27,897 nucleotides of DNA from an uncultured Porphyromonadaceae bacterium (GTDB lineage Bacteria; Bacteroidota; Bacteroidia; Bacteroidales; Muribaculaceae): positions 1 to 27,897 of the forward strand of contig CAJKBH010000039.1 of the NCBI GenBank assembly GCA_905198125.1, in the 5' to 3' direction. Numbering within the stretch: the stretch's first letter is position 1; each line of letters starts with the position of its first letter. This document shows, piece after piece, positions 16,095-22,651 of the stretch. The notes under the pieces were generated by a model. That model was not told where the DNA came from and did not search any database. It saw only the letters and a list, made by a program, of their open reading frames with translations. Position numbers and translations under genes: made by a program.

Positions 16095-16141
16095 CCGAGA
16101 CAGCTCCCGTTGCTGTAAAAGTCATAAAGAAAACCGGATTG

Positions 16142-16172
16142 TTGTTTAATTCGCTCTTATTTGTTAAATTTG
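16142..16172 (+). promoter_or_regulatory. promoter abutting the coiled-coil gene
   Basis: TTG at 16142-16144 and TAAATTTG at 16165-16172 are 20 nt apart. Only four bases (CGGT) separate the -7 element from the ATG at 16177, so transcription should begin at or within a few bases of the start codon. Confidence 0.72.
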
Positions 16173-16176
16173 CGGT

Positions 16177-17106
16177 ATGAATAAGAATGTCAAGATAATA
16201 GTATATACGGCGGCCGGCGTCTTAGTGGCGCTGATTGCTCTTATTATAGTGTTGATTGTCAACGACAACCATAATACCGTAGCGCGTAATGAAGCCGAAG
16301 CGCGTGCCGATTCGCTGGCCATAGCCAACGATCAATTAGTGCTGACCAACGAGTTCAATCAACTCAACGCCGACTTCAACCAGTATGAGGGACAGCAGAT
16401 TTATCTGAAAAACGACTCGCTGGTGCAGAAGTACAACGCCGCGCGCATGAAGGTGGAAGGGCTGCTGCGTGAACTTAACGCCGAGAAACAAAGCCACAAC
16501 AAGGACATGGCCGCATCGCGCGCCAAAATCAAGAAGCTGGAGGGCGAGATCTCGACGCTGAAAGGCATAGTGCGTCACTACCTGGAGGAAATCAAGCGAC
16601 TGGGCGAGGAAAACGCCGGTCTGAAGCAGGAAATCGCACAGGTTCAGCAGAAGAACCAGCAGCTGTCGACGCAGGTGACACAGGCCACGGCCAGCAACGA
16701 GCAGCTGACGCAGACCGTCAAACTCGCCAAGAAGCTGAACATCACCGGCCTGTCGCTGAACGCATACAACAAGAAGGGCAAGAAGGAGAAGAATATCACC
16801 AAGGCGCGTCAGTTAGGCGTACACTTCACCGTCAGCCCCAACAGCACGGCGGCTCCCGGCATGAAGACATTCTATCTGCGTATCATCTCGCCCGAAGGCA
16901 GCCTGCTGAGCGGCGGAGGAAGCTTCACTATCGACGGCCAGAGCGTGCAGGCCACGGCCTCGCGCAATCTGGAATACGCCAACGAGGAGATGAGCGCCAG
17001 CATCTACTGGGATGTCAACACCACGCTGACCCCCGGCGACTATACCGTCGAGGTGTTCTGCGACGGCTACCGCCTCGCCAGCCGCCACTTCACCATGAAG
17101 AAGTAA
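16177..17106 (+). CDS. membrane-anchored coiled-coil protein with a C-terminal beta domain
   Basis: The 309-residue protein has a short basic N-terminus, one transmembrane helix (about residues 7-27) and a long coiled coil (about 35-185). The coil has heptad-like stretches such as KKLEGEISTLKGIVRHYLEE and ENAGLKQEIAQVQQKNQQL. A globular beta-rich domain (about 195-309) follows, with KTFYLRIISPEGSLL and TPGDYTVEVFCDGYRLASR. The coil should hold the C-terminal domain away from the inner membrane in the periplasm. The layout recalls envelope spacer or adaptor proteins, but I do not recognise a characterised family. The start is fixed by the promoter, whose -7 box ends four bases before the ATG, and the next Met is far downstream. 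Copies of one palindromic repeat lie on both sides of the gene. Confidence 0.78.
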   Translation: MNKNVKIIVYTAAGVLVALIALIIVLIVNDNHNTVARNEAEARADSLAIANDQLVLTNEFNQLNADFNQYEGQQIYLKNDSLVQKYNAARMKVEGLLRELNAEKQSHNKDMAASRAKIKKLEGEISTLKGIVRHYLEEIKRLGEENAGLKQEIAQVQQKNQQLSTQVTQATASNEQLTQTVKLAKKLNITGLSLNAYNKKGKKEKNITKARQLGVHFTVSPNSTAAPGMKTFYLRIISPEGSLLSGGGSFTIDGQSVQATASRNLEYANEEMSASIYWDVNTTLTPGDYTVEVFCDGYRLASRHFTMKK

Positions 17107-17116
17107 AGGCTATTAT

Positions 17117-17143
17117 TGGCGATGTGGACATCGCCATCCCAGT
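17117..17143. repeat. solo arm of the palindromic repeat family
   Basis: This 27-bp copy matches the right arm at 16068-16094 with one substitution (CATCCCAGT instead of CATTCCAGT). It starts 11 bp after the stop codon of the coiled-coil gene and contains the near-palindrome GGCGATGTGGACATCGCC. Confidence 0.85.
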
Positions 17144-17181
17144 CTTGGGACGCGGCTCGGAGAGTCAGCGCCACTATTTGG

Positions 17182-17213
17182 TTTGGTGGTTTAAGGCATT
17201 TTTATTAACTTTG
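17182..17213 (+). promoter_or_regulatory. promoter of tRNA-Gln
   Basis: TTTG at 17182-17185 and TAACTTTG at 17206-17213 are separated by 20 nt, a full consensus match. Transcription from about 17219 gives a 5' leader of about 34 nt to be removed by RNase P. Confidence 0.8.
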
Positions 17214-17252
17214 CATCGTCTTTAGGGCCGCAGGGTCTTGGGACATAAGGAT

Positions 17253-17323
17253 TGTCTTATGGTGTAATGGTAGCACTGCAGTTTTTGGTTCTGCCTGTCC
17301 AAGTTCGAATCTTGGTAAGACAA
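17253..17323 (+). tRNA. tRNA-Gln(TTG)
   Basis: The 71-nt cloverleaf has acceptor TGTCTTA (17253-17259) paired with TAAGACA (17316-17322) and discriminator A at 17323. The D arm is GTGT/GCAC and the anticodon loop TTTTGGT carries anticodon TTG. The T arm is CCAAG/CTTGG with loop TTCGAAT. The anticodon stem closes with a T-T mismatch next to the loop, which I recall from other Bacteroidales Gln tRNAs. CCA is not encoded. Confidence 0.95.
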
Positions 17324-17333
17324 CGCAAAAAGA

Positions 17334-17368
17334 AGGGTTGAGTCTCGCGGCTCAACCCTGATTTTTTT
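17334..17368 (+). terminator. intrinsic terminator of tRNA-Gln
   Basis: AGGGTTGAG (17334-17342) pairs perfectly with CTCAACCCT (17351-17359) around an 8-nt loop, followed by seven T (17362-17368). It lies 10 nt after the tRNA. Confidence 0.93.
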
Positions 17369-17379
17369 ATATTCTTTAA

Positions 17380-17433
17380 TCTCGATGAATCCCGATTAAT
17401 CCCGATGAATCGAGATAATCCCGATTAATCGGG
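17380..17433. repeat. 10-bp tandem repeat with embedded palindromes at a convergent junction
   Basis: Units of the form CCCGATKAAT follow one another: CTCGATGAAT (17381), CCCGATTAAT (17391), CCCGATGAAT (17401), CGAGATAAT (17411) and CCCGATTAAT (17420). The end forms a perfect palindrome, CCCGATTAATCGGG (17420-17433). TCTCGAT (17380-17386) and ATCGAGA (17409-17415) add an inverted repeat. The array lies between the tRNA-Gln terminator and the 3' end of the convergent aminotransferase gene, so it may serve as a bidirectional end structure. Confidence 0.75.
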
Positions 17434-17442
17434 GTGATTCGG

Positions 17443-18636
17443 CTATTTCAGCTTCTCGGTGGTGGCTTTGATGCGGGCCATGGCCTCGCGGATGTTGTCG
17501 TCGCTGGTGGCGTAGCTGAGGCGGATGTAGCCGGGCGCGCAGAAGGCGTCGCCGTCTACGGTCGATACGTTGGCCTTATCCAGCAGATAGAACACGTAGT
17601 CGCCGCTGGTGTTGATCCTGACGCCGTCGGTTTCCTTTCCTATCAGCGCCGATACGTCGGGGAACAGATAGAAGGCTCCGGCGGGCTTCGCTACCTTCCA
17701 GCCGGGAATCTCCTGTGCCAGTCCGTAGATCAGGTCGCGGCGGCGTTCAAACGCCTGTCGCATCTCCTCCACGCATTCCTGCGGGCCGGTGTAGGCGGCT
17801 TCGGCTGCCTTCTGGGCGATGGAGGACGCTCCGGATGTCATCTGGCCCTGCAGCTTGGTCACGGCCTTGGCTATGGCGAGAGGAGCAGCTATGTAGCCGA
17901 TGCGCCATCCGGTCATGGCGTATGCCTTCGACACGCCATTGCAGATTATCACGCGGTCCTGCATTCCTTCGCAATGGCTGATGGACGCCACGCCGCCGGT
18001 GAAGTTGATGTGCTCGTAGATCTCGTCGCTGAGCACCGTCACGTCCGGATGCTTCACCAATACGGCTGCCAGTGCCTCCAGTTCTTCGGCTGTGTACACG
18101 GCGCCGGTAGGATTGCTGGGCGTGCAGAGAATCATGAGGCGCGTGCGCGGCGTGATGGCGGCCTCCAGCTGTTCGGCCGTCAGCTTCAGGCCGTTCTCGG
18201 GAAGCGTAGGCACGCATACGGGCACACCCTCGGCCAGTTTGACAAGCTCCACATAGCTCACCCATGCCGGGGTGGGGATAATCACCTCGTCGCCGGGATT
18301 GACCATGGTCAGCACCACATTGGCCAGCTCGTGCTTGGCGCCGTTGCCCACCACGATCTGGTCGGGCGTGAACGTCAGTCCGTTCTCGCGCTGCAGTTTG
18401 TCGCAGATGGCCTTGCGCAGCGACAGATAGCCCGACACGGGAGTATAGCGGGAATAGTTCTCATCGATGGCCTTCTTGGCCGCCTCCTTGATATGGTCCG
18501 GCGTGTTGAAGTCGGGTTCGCCGGCCGTGAGGCCGATGACATCTACTCCCGCAGCCTTCAGCTCGTTGGTCTTCTGAAGCATGGCCAGTGTGGCCGACGG
18601 TGACAATGCACTTACGCGTTTTGATATCTGTAACAT
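17443..18636 (-). CDS. PLP-dependent class I aminotransferase, probably aspartate aminotransferase
   Basis: This is a 397-residue fold-type I enzyme of the bacterial aspartate aminotransferase subgroup, which transfers the amino group between aspartate and 2-oxoglutarate in the cytoplasm. Visible signatures: LTAGEPDFNTPDHI near the N-terminus, YTPVSGYLSLRKAI, PSNPTG (173-178), SDEIYEHI with Asp204 and Tyr207 that contact the cofactor, and NGVSKAYAMTGWRIGY with the Schiff-base lysine Lys237. The C-terminal Arg in GYIRLSYATS binds the substrate carboxylate. Length is normal for the family. It is the last gene of a tightly spaced minus-strand run, 21 bp after the U32 gene. Close relatives can act on other amino acids or prephenate, so the substrate is probable rather than certain. 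Confidence 0.9.
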   Translation of the reverse strand: MLQISKRVSALSPSATLAMLQKTNELKAAGVDVIGLTAGEPDFNTPDHIKEAAKKAIDENYSRYTPVSGYLSLRKAICDKLQRENGLTFTPDQIVVGNGAKHELANVVLTMVNPGDEVIIPTPAWVSYVELVKLAEGVPVCVPTLPENGLKLTAEQLEAAITPRTRLMILCTPSNPTGAVYTAEELEALAAVLVKHPDVTVLSDEIYEHINFTGGVASISHCEGMQDRVIICNGVSKAYAMTGWRIGYIAAPLAIAKAVTKLQGQMTSGASSIAQKAAEAAYTGPQECVEEMRQAFERRRDLIYGLAQEIPGWKVAKPAGAFYLFPDVSALIGKETDGVRINTSGDYVFYLLDKANVSTVDGDAFCAPGYIRLSYATSDDNIREAMARIKATTEKLK

Positions 18637-18657
18637 AGTGTATATGTATTGCGTGAT

Positions 18658-19896
18658 TTATTTCTTTTTCCAGAGGTACAGGCGGTCGGCGGGACGTGTC
18701 TTGGCCGGGACGGGAAGCGAGAACAGCTGGCCCTTCACCACCTTGTCCACGGGCTTGAGGTCGAAACGCAGTTCGCTGACCGTGAAGATGAGCGCACCCG
18801 TCGTTGGACCTGTTATCACCACCTCGTCGCCTACGTGCAGTTCGCCGGCTTCCATCAGGAACTCGCCGACGCCCAGCTTGGAGTAATATTTCCCGGCCTT
18901 GGCCACATACTGCTTCACACGCGTGGACGACGAGCCGTATTTGGCGCTCCATTCGCCTAAGCGCTGGCCTAAGTAGTAGCCGTTCCAGAATCCACGGTTG
19001 AACACCTTGGCGAGACGTTCCTCCCACTGCTTTACGCGCTCCTCGCTGAACGTGCCGTCGCAGATGGCCTGCAGAGCCTCGGAGTAGCAGCTGACGGTCT
19101 CGTAGACATATTCCGGACCGCGGGCGCGTCCCTCGATCTTGAACACGCTGACGCCCGCCTTCACCATTTCCGGCAGGAAATTGATGGTCTTCAGATCCTT
19201 GGGGCTCATTATGTACTGGTTCTCGATGTCCAGCTCGTCGCCGGTCTCCTTGTCGCGTACGGTGTACGAGCGGCGGCATATCTGGTTGCATGCGCCGCGG
19301 TTGGCCGACGAGTTCATCTGATGCAGCGAGAGGTAGCACTTGCCGCTGACGGCCATGCAGAGGGCGCCGTGGCAGAACATCTCCAGACGCACCGGATTGC
19401 CGTCGGGACCGAGGATGGGCTGCTCGGCGATGTGGCGGTGTATGTCGGCCACCTGCTCCATGTTGAGCTCGCGCGCCAGCACCATAACGTCGGCCCACTG
19501 CGCGTAGAAGCGCACGGCCTCGGTGTTGCTGATGTTGGCCTGGGTGGAGATATGCACCGGGATGCCGATTTTTTGGCAATAATGTATGGTGGCGATGTCG
19601 GTGGCTATGATGGCCGTTATTCCGGCGGTATGGGCGCGCTCCACGATGGAGTGCATCTTCTCGATGTCCGAGTCATAGATTATGGTGTTGACCGTCAGGT
19701 AAGTCCTGACACCGGCGTCGCTGCACTGCCGCGCTATGCGCTCCATGTCGTCGAGGGTGAAGTTGGAGCTGCTTCGGCTGCGCATGTTCAGCCCCTCGAT
19801 GCCGAAGTAGACTGCATCGGCACCGGCGCTGATGGCGGCGGCTAATGATTCCTCCGACCCCACCGGGGCCATTATTTCAAAGTCTTTTCTTTCCAA
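18658..19896 (-). CDS. U32-family peptidase-like protein (YegQ/TrhP type)
   Basis: The 412-residue protein carries the U32 core: FEIMAPVGSEESLAAAISAG, DAVYFGIEGLNMR, and the signature EMFCHGALCMAVSGKC with Cys175, Cys180 and Cys187, followed by NRGACNQICRRSY (Cys203, Cys207). Members of this group, despite the peptidase name, include the enzymes for prephenate-dependent hydroxylation of tRNA uridine 34 (TrhP), so tRNA modification is a plausible role. I choose the TTG at 19896 because it gives MERKDFEIMAPVGS, the usual family N-terminus. It overlaps the end of menG by 20 bp. The next ATG (19872) would cut into the first strand, and an ATG at 19956 would add a non-conserved extension. Confidence 0.85.
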   Translation of the reverse strand: MERKDFEIMAPVGSEESLAAAISAGADAVYFGIEGLNMRSRSSSNFTLDDMERIARQCSDAGVRTYLTVNTIIYDSDIEKMHSIVERAHTAGITAIIATDIATIHYCQKIGIPVHISTQANISNTEAVRFYAQWADVMVLARELNMEQVADIHRHIAEQPILGPDGNPVRLEMFCHGALCMAVSGKCYLSLHQMNSSANRGACNQICRRSYTVRDKETGDELDIENQYIMSPKDLKTINFLPEMVKAGVSVFKIEGRARGPEYVYETVSCYSEALQAICDGTFSEERVKQWEERLAKVFNRGFWNGYYLGQRLGEWSAKYGSSSTRVKQYVAKAGKYYSKLGVGEFLMEAGELHVGDEVVITGPTTGALIFTVSELRFDLKPVDKVVKGQLFSLPVPAKTRPADRLYLWKKK

Positions 19897-20623
19897 GATA
19901 AATTGTGGCTGCTCCGAAGGTAAGGCTTTTCCACAGGCAGTCGCCGAAACCGGCATCGGTCATGAGCCGGGTCATGTCGTAGCGCTGCGGACATGCGGCC
20001 ACGGACTGCGGCAGATAGCTGTAGGCGCTCCTGTCGCCGCTGACCATGCGGCCCACCATCGGAATTATGTTATGGGAATAGAATCGGTACAGAGTACGGA
20101 GCACGGGGTTGGCCGGCTCTGACAGCTCCAGAATACACAGCGTTCCGTCGGGACGGAGCGCACGCGCCATTTCCGAGAGACCGCGGCTGATGTCGGCGAA
20201 GTTGCGTATGCCGTAGGCCACGGTTATAAGGTCGAAGCTGTTGTCAACGTACGGCAGCTGCAGCGAGTCGCCCTGGGTAAAGGTGCATCTGTCGGCCACG
20301 CCGAGCCTGCGGGCCTTTTCGCGCGCTATCTTCAGCATCCCTTCCGACAGGTCCAGACCGGATATGGCGGCGTCGGGGTACAGCTTCAGCAGGTGCAGGG
20401 CCACGTCGCCCGTGCCGGTGGCTATGTCCAGAATGTCTTTGGCTCCGGGCGCGAACTTGTGCGCACGGGCCAGGGCCTTGTTGCGCCAGCTCTTGAACAG
20501 GCCGAAAGTCATGGCCGCGTTCATGAAATCGTAGGCCGGCGCGATGGAGTCGAACATCTCCTCGACCTGCTCCGTCTTGTCGCCCTGACGATAGGGGTTT
20601 ACATGCTCCACTTCCTGATTCAT
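19877..20623 (-). CDS. menG: demethylmenaquinone methyltransferase
   Basis: This 248-residue SAM-dependent methyltransferase of the UbiE/MenG family performs the last step of menaquinone synthesis, methylating demethylmenaquinone at the membrane. Signatures: VEEMFDSIAPAYDFMN at the N-terminus, the SAM-binding motif LDIATGTGD (65-73), TVAYGIRNFAD, and the conserved FYSHNIIPMVGRMVSGDRSAY region, followed by AYSYLPQSV. The C-terminus TIYLGKKRL runs into the start of the downstream U32 gene. Bacteroidales respire with menaquinone and lack ubiquinone, so MenG is the expected activity. It follows the GNAT-like gene by 30 bp on the same strand. Confidence 0.95.
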   Translation of the reverse strand: MNQEVEHVNPYRQGDKTEQVEEMFDSIAPAYDFMNAAMTFGLFKSWRNKALARAHKFAPGAKDILDIATGTGDVALHLLKLYPDAAISGLDLSEGMLKIAREKARRLGVADRCTFTQGDSLQLPYVDNSFDLITVAYGIRNFADISRGLSEMARALRPDGTLCILELSEPANPVLRTLYRFYSHNIIPMVGRMVSGDRSAYSYLPQSVAACPQRYDMTRLMTDAGFGDCLWKSLTFGAATIYLGKKRL

Positions 20624-20653
20624 GCCGATAATTGCGTTACGGTATGCACCCGG

Positions 20654-21781
20654 TTAAATATCTTTGGCGTACGACCTGCGGCGGCGGTGCTGGCGCGGAT
20701 TGAACACTTCCCACTGCGACTGCACCTTGGCGTTGGTCTCCATCTCCGGGTTGGTCTCGGCATACTTGAAGCCAAGTCTGATGAAGTGCGGCAGCAGGTC
20801 CTGGAACATCAGGGCGTTCACGCCACGGTTCTGATAGTCGGGATGTACGGCCACCAGCAGCAGGTCCACGCGGTCGTTCTTGCCTTTCAGCGCCTTAAGC
20901 AGATGGTACCACCCGAAGGGGAGCAATCTGCCTTGCGCCTTCTGCAGTCCGCGGCTCAGCGAGGGGAGGGCTATGCCCAGGCCCACCAGGTTGTCGTCCT
21001 TGTCCATCACGAACGTGAGCAGGTCAAGGTTCACCAGTCCGAGGTAATAGTCCACGTAGTAGTCTATCTGGCGGTCGGTGAGTTGCGAATACTGGTACAG
21101 GTCCTTGTACGCCTCGTTGATGAGGCGGAACAGCTTGTGGCCTATCTCCGCCTTGGCCTTCTTGCGGCTTGTGTATTTCTGTATGCGCAGGTTCAGCTTC
21201 TCCTTCACTAATGTGGCAATGCGGTCGTAACGCTCGGGCACCTTGTCGGGCACCTGCAGCAGGAACTCCACCCAGTCCGATTCCTTGGCGTATCCGGCTG
21301 CCTCCACATGCCCGGCGTAGTAGGGATAGTTGTAGTTGGTGGCCATGGTGGACAGTTCCTCGAACCCTTCCACCAGCAGACCCTCGCGGTCCATGTCGGT
21401 GAAGCCGAGGGGGCCTACCATCTTGTTCATCCCTTTCCGGCGTCCCCAGTCCTCGGCGGCGTCAAATAGCGCGTGCGATACCTCCATGTCGTCCACGAAG
21501 TCCATGAACCCGAAGCGGCATATCTTAGAGTCGCAGTTCCGGTTCACCTGGCTGTTTATGATGGCGGCGATACGTCCCACGGGCTTGCCGTCGCGGTATG
21601 CCATGAAGTATGCAGCCTCGCAGAAGTCGAACGCCGGGTTCTTGCCCGGTGACAACGCCTCGATGTCGTCGCTGACCAACGGCGGAACATAATAGTCGTT
21701 TCCACGGTACAGGTCTATCTGGAATTGCGTGAAGTCACGTAAAGCGGAACGTGTGGGCTGTATTTGCTTTATCTCTAACAT
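20654..21781 (-). CDS. GNAT-like acetyltransferase-fold protein of Bacteroidales
   Basis: The 375-residue protein looks like a conserved Bacteroidales family with an N-acetyltransferase fold. The N-terminal half has FQIDLYRGNDYYVPPL, the strand AYFMAYRDGKPVGRIAAIIN and KMVGPLGFTDMDREGLLVEG. The C-terminal half has TFVMDKDDNLVGLGIALPS and LLLVAVHPDYQNRGVNALMF, the latter similar to GNAT motif A (here QNRGVN, where an acetyl-CoA pyrophosphate loop would be expected). The very C-terminus is basic (RQHRRRRSYAKDI). The substrate is unknown. The gene is in the serS-aminotransferase run, 21 bp after the pseudokinase gene and 30 bp before menG. Confidence 0.75.
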   Translation of the reverse strand: MLEIKQIQPTRSALRDFTQFQIDLYRGNDYYVPPLVSDDIEALSPGKNPAFDFCEAAYFMAYRDGKPVGRIAAIINSQVNRNCDSKICRFGFMDFVDDMEVSHALFDAAEDWGRRKGMNKMVGPLGFTDMDREGLLVEGFEELSTMATNYNYPYYAGHVEAAGYAKESDWVEFLLQVPDKVPERYDRIATLVKEKLNLRIQKYTSRKKAKAEIGHKLFRLINEAYKDLYQYSQLTDRQIDYYVDYYLGLVNLDLLTFVMDKDDNLVGLGIALPSLSRGLQKAQGRLLPFGWYHLLKALKGKNDRVDLLLVAVHPDYQNRGVNALMFQDLLPHFIRLGFKYAETNPEMETNAKVQSQWEVFNPRQHRRRRSYAKDI

Positions 21782-21802
21782 TCTGATTTGTGGAAGTGTG
21801 AA

Positions 21803-22612
21803 TCATCTGTTGGTGAGCCATATCAGCAGGGCGGCCATGAACACGATGAACACGCAGATGAACACGTACATCTGTCCCGAGTTGCGTCGCTCCAGGGCGA
21901 GCTGCAGATCGGGGACGCTGCGGTAGGAGCGATCGGGGCTTTCGCAGCGGTTGGCGATGCGGCGCAGACGCGGCAGTGTGGTGGGCAGATGGTCCAGCAC
22001 CTCGTTCAGCACCTTGCCATAATCGCGGATGTCGGCCTGCGTGTCCTGCTCGGTCAGGCTCGACTTCTGCGCGTAGCCCACGTTGATCAGCTTCAGGTTC
22101 TCGTTATATTCGGTGAAGATGATGGTGTCGGGGGTGATGGGGTCGTGCACTATGTGGTTCTCCTGAATGTATTCCAGGGCGTCCACCAGCTGGGTCTGCA
22201 GGCGGTACACTATCTTGGGCGTGAGCCGCTTCTCGTCGATGAGGCGGCGAAGCGAATAGCCGTAGATGTCGTCGGTGATGATGGCCGGACCTACGCCCGG
22301 CACGTTCTCGAAGTCGTTCACCATCACGATGTTGGGATGCGCCAGGTTGTAGCGCGTGTCGAATTCCTGCTCCAGCATGCGCACGCGCTCCGGGTCGTCG
22401 CGATACTCGGGCTTCACGCCCTTCAGCATCACCCATTTGCCGTGCTTGCGCACAGTGTACACGTCGTAGAACTTCTCGCCCCATTCCGGCAGAAGTGTCA
22501 GGTCGCTCCATTTCCCCGTCGGGTCGTCGATGGGAATTTGTTTTTCACCCTTGCTGACATATCCTTTGTCCTGCGGCGACATGTCGGGGTGCGAAAAGTC
22601 GTGCTGTGTCAT
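21803..22612 (-). CDS. tail-anchored protein kinase-fold protein, probable pseudokinase
   Basis: The 269-residue protein has a kinase-like layout. It includes a Lys in WVMLKGVKPEY (Lys64, counterpart of the beta-3 lysine), a helix-C-like LEQEFDTRYNLAHPNIV (Glu83), a hinge-like IITDDIYGYSLRRLI and a catalytic-loop counterpart, VHDPITPDTIIF (155-166). In active kinases that loop reads HRDxKPxN; here the catalytic Asp is Pro, the Lys is Thr and the Asn is Thr. The DFG motif appears as NVG (177-179). A helix-F-like DIRDYGKVLNEVL is present. A hydrophobic helix (about 248-266) ends the protein, so it is tail-anchored with the kinase part in the cytoplasm. A scaffold or regulatory role is likelier than phosphotransfer. 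It lies 39 bp after serS. Confidence 0.72.
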   Translation of the reverse strand: MTQHDFSHPDMSPQDKGYVSKGEKQIPIDDPTGKWSDLTLLPEWGEKFYDVYTVRKHGKWVMLKGVKPEYRDDPERVRMLEQEFDTRYNLAHPNIVMVNDFENVPGVGPAIITDDIYGYSLRRLIDEKRLTPKIVYRLQTQLVDALEYIQENHIVHDPITPDTIIFTEYNENLKLINVGYAQKSSLTEQDTQADIRDYGKVLNEVLDHLPTTLPRLRRIANRCESPDRSYRSVPDLQLALERRNSGQMYVFICVFIVFMAALLIWLTNR

Positions 22613-22651
22613 CTGTGTATCGTTTAAATGTGGAATGTGCTCTTAATATTG

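Noticed and set aside
15971..16180. 69-codon open frame after the small lipoprotein
   Set aside because: It begins within the terminator hairpin and runs through the inverted repeat at 16014-16094; the frame is a by-product of the repeat and has no start signals.
17434..18603. 389-codon plus-strand open frame opposite the aminotransferase
   Set aside because: The minus-strand frame carries all PLP-enzyme motifs; this one is low-complexity His/Gly/Val-rich antisense.
18461..19579. 372-codon minus-strand open frame across the U32/aminotransferase junction
   Set aside because: It overlaps two well-supported genes in a different frame and is Arg/Gly/His-rich noise.
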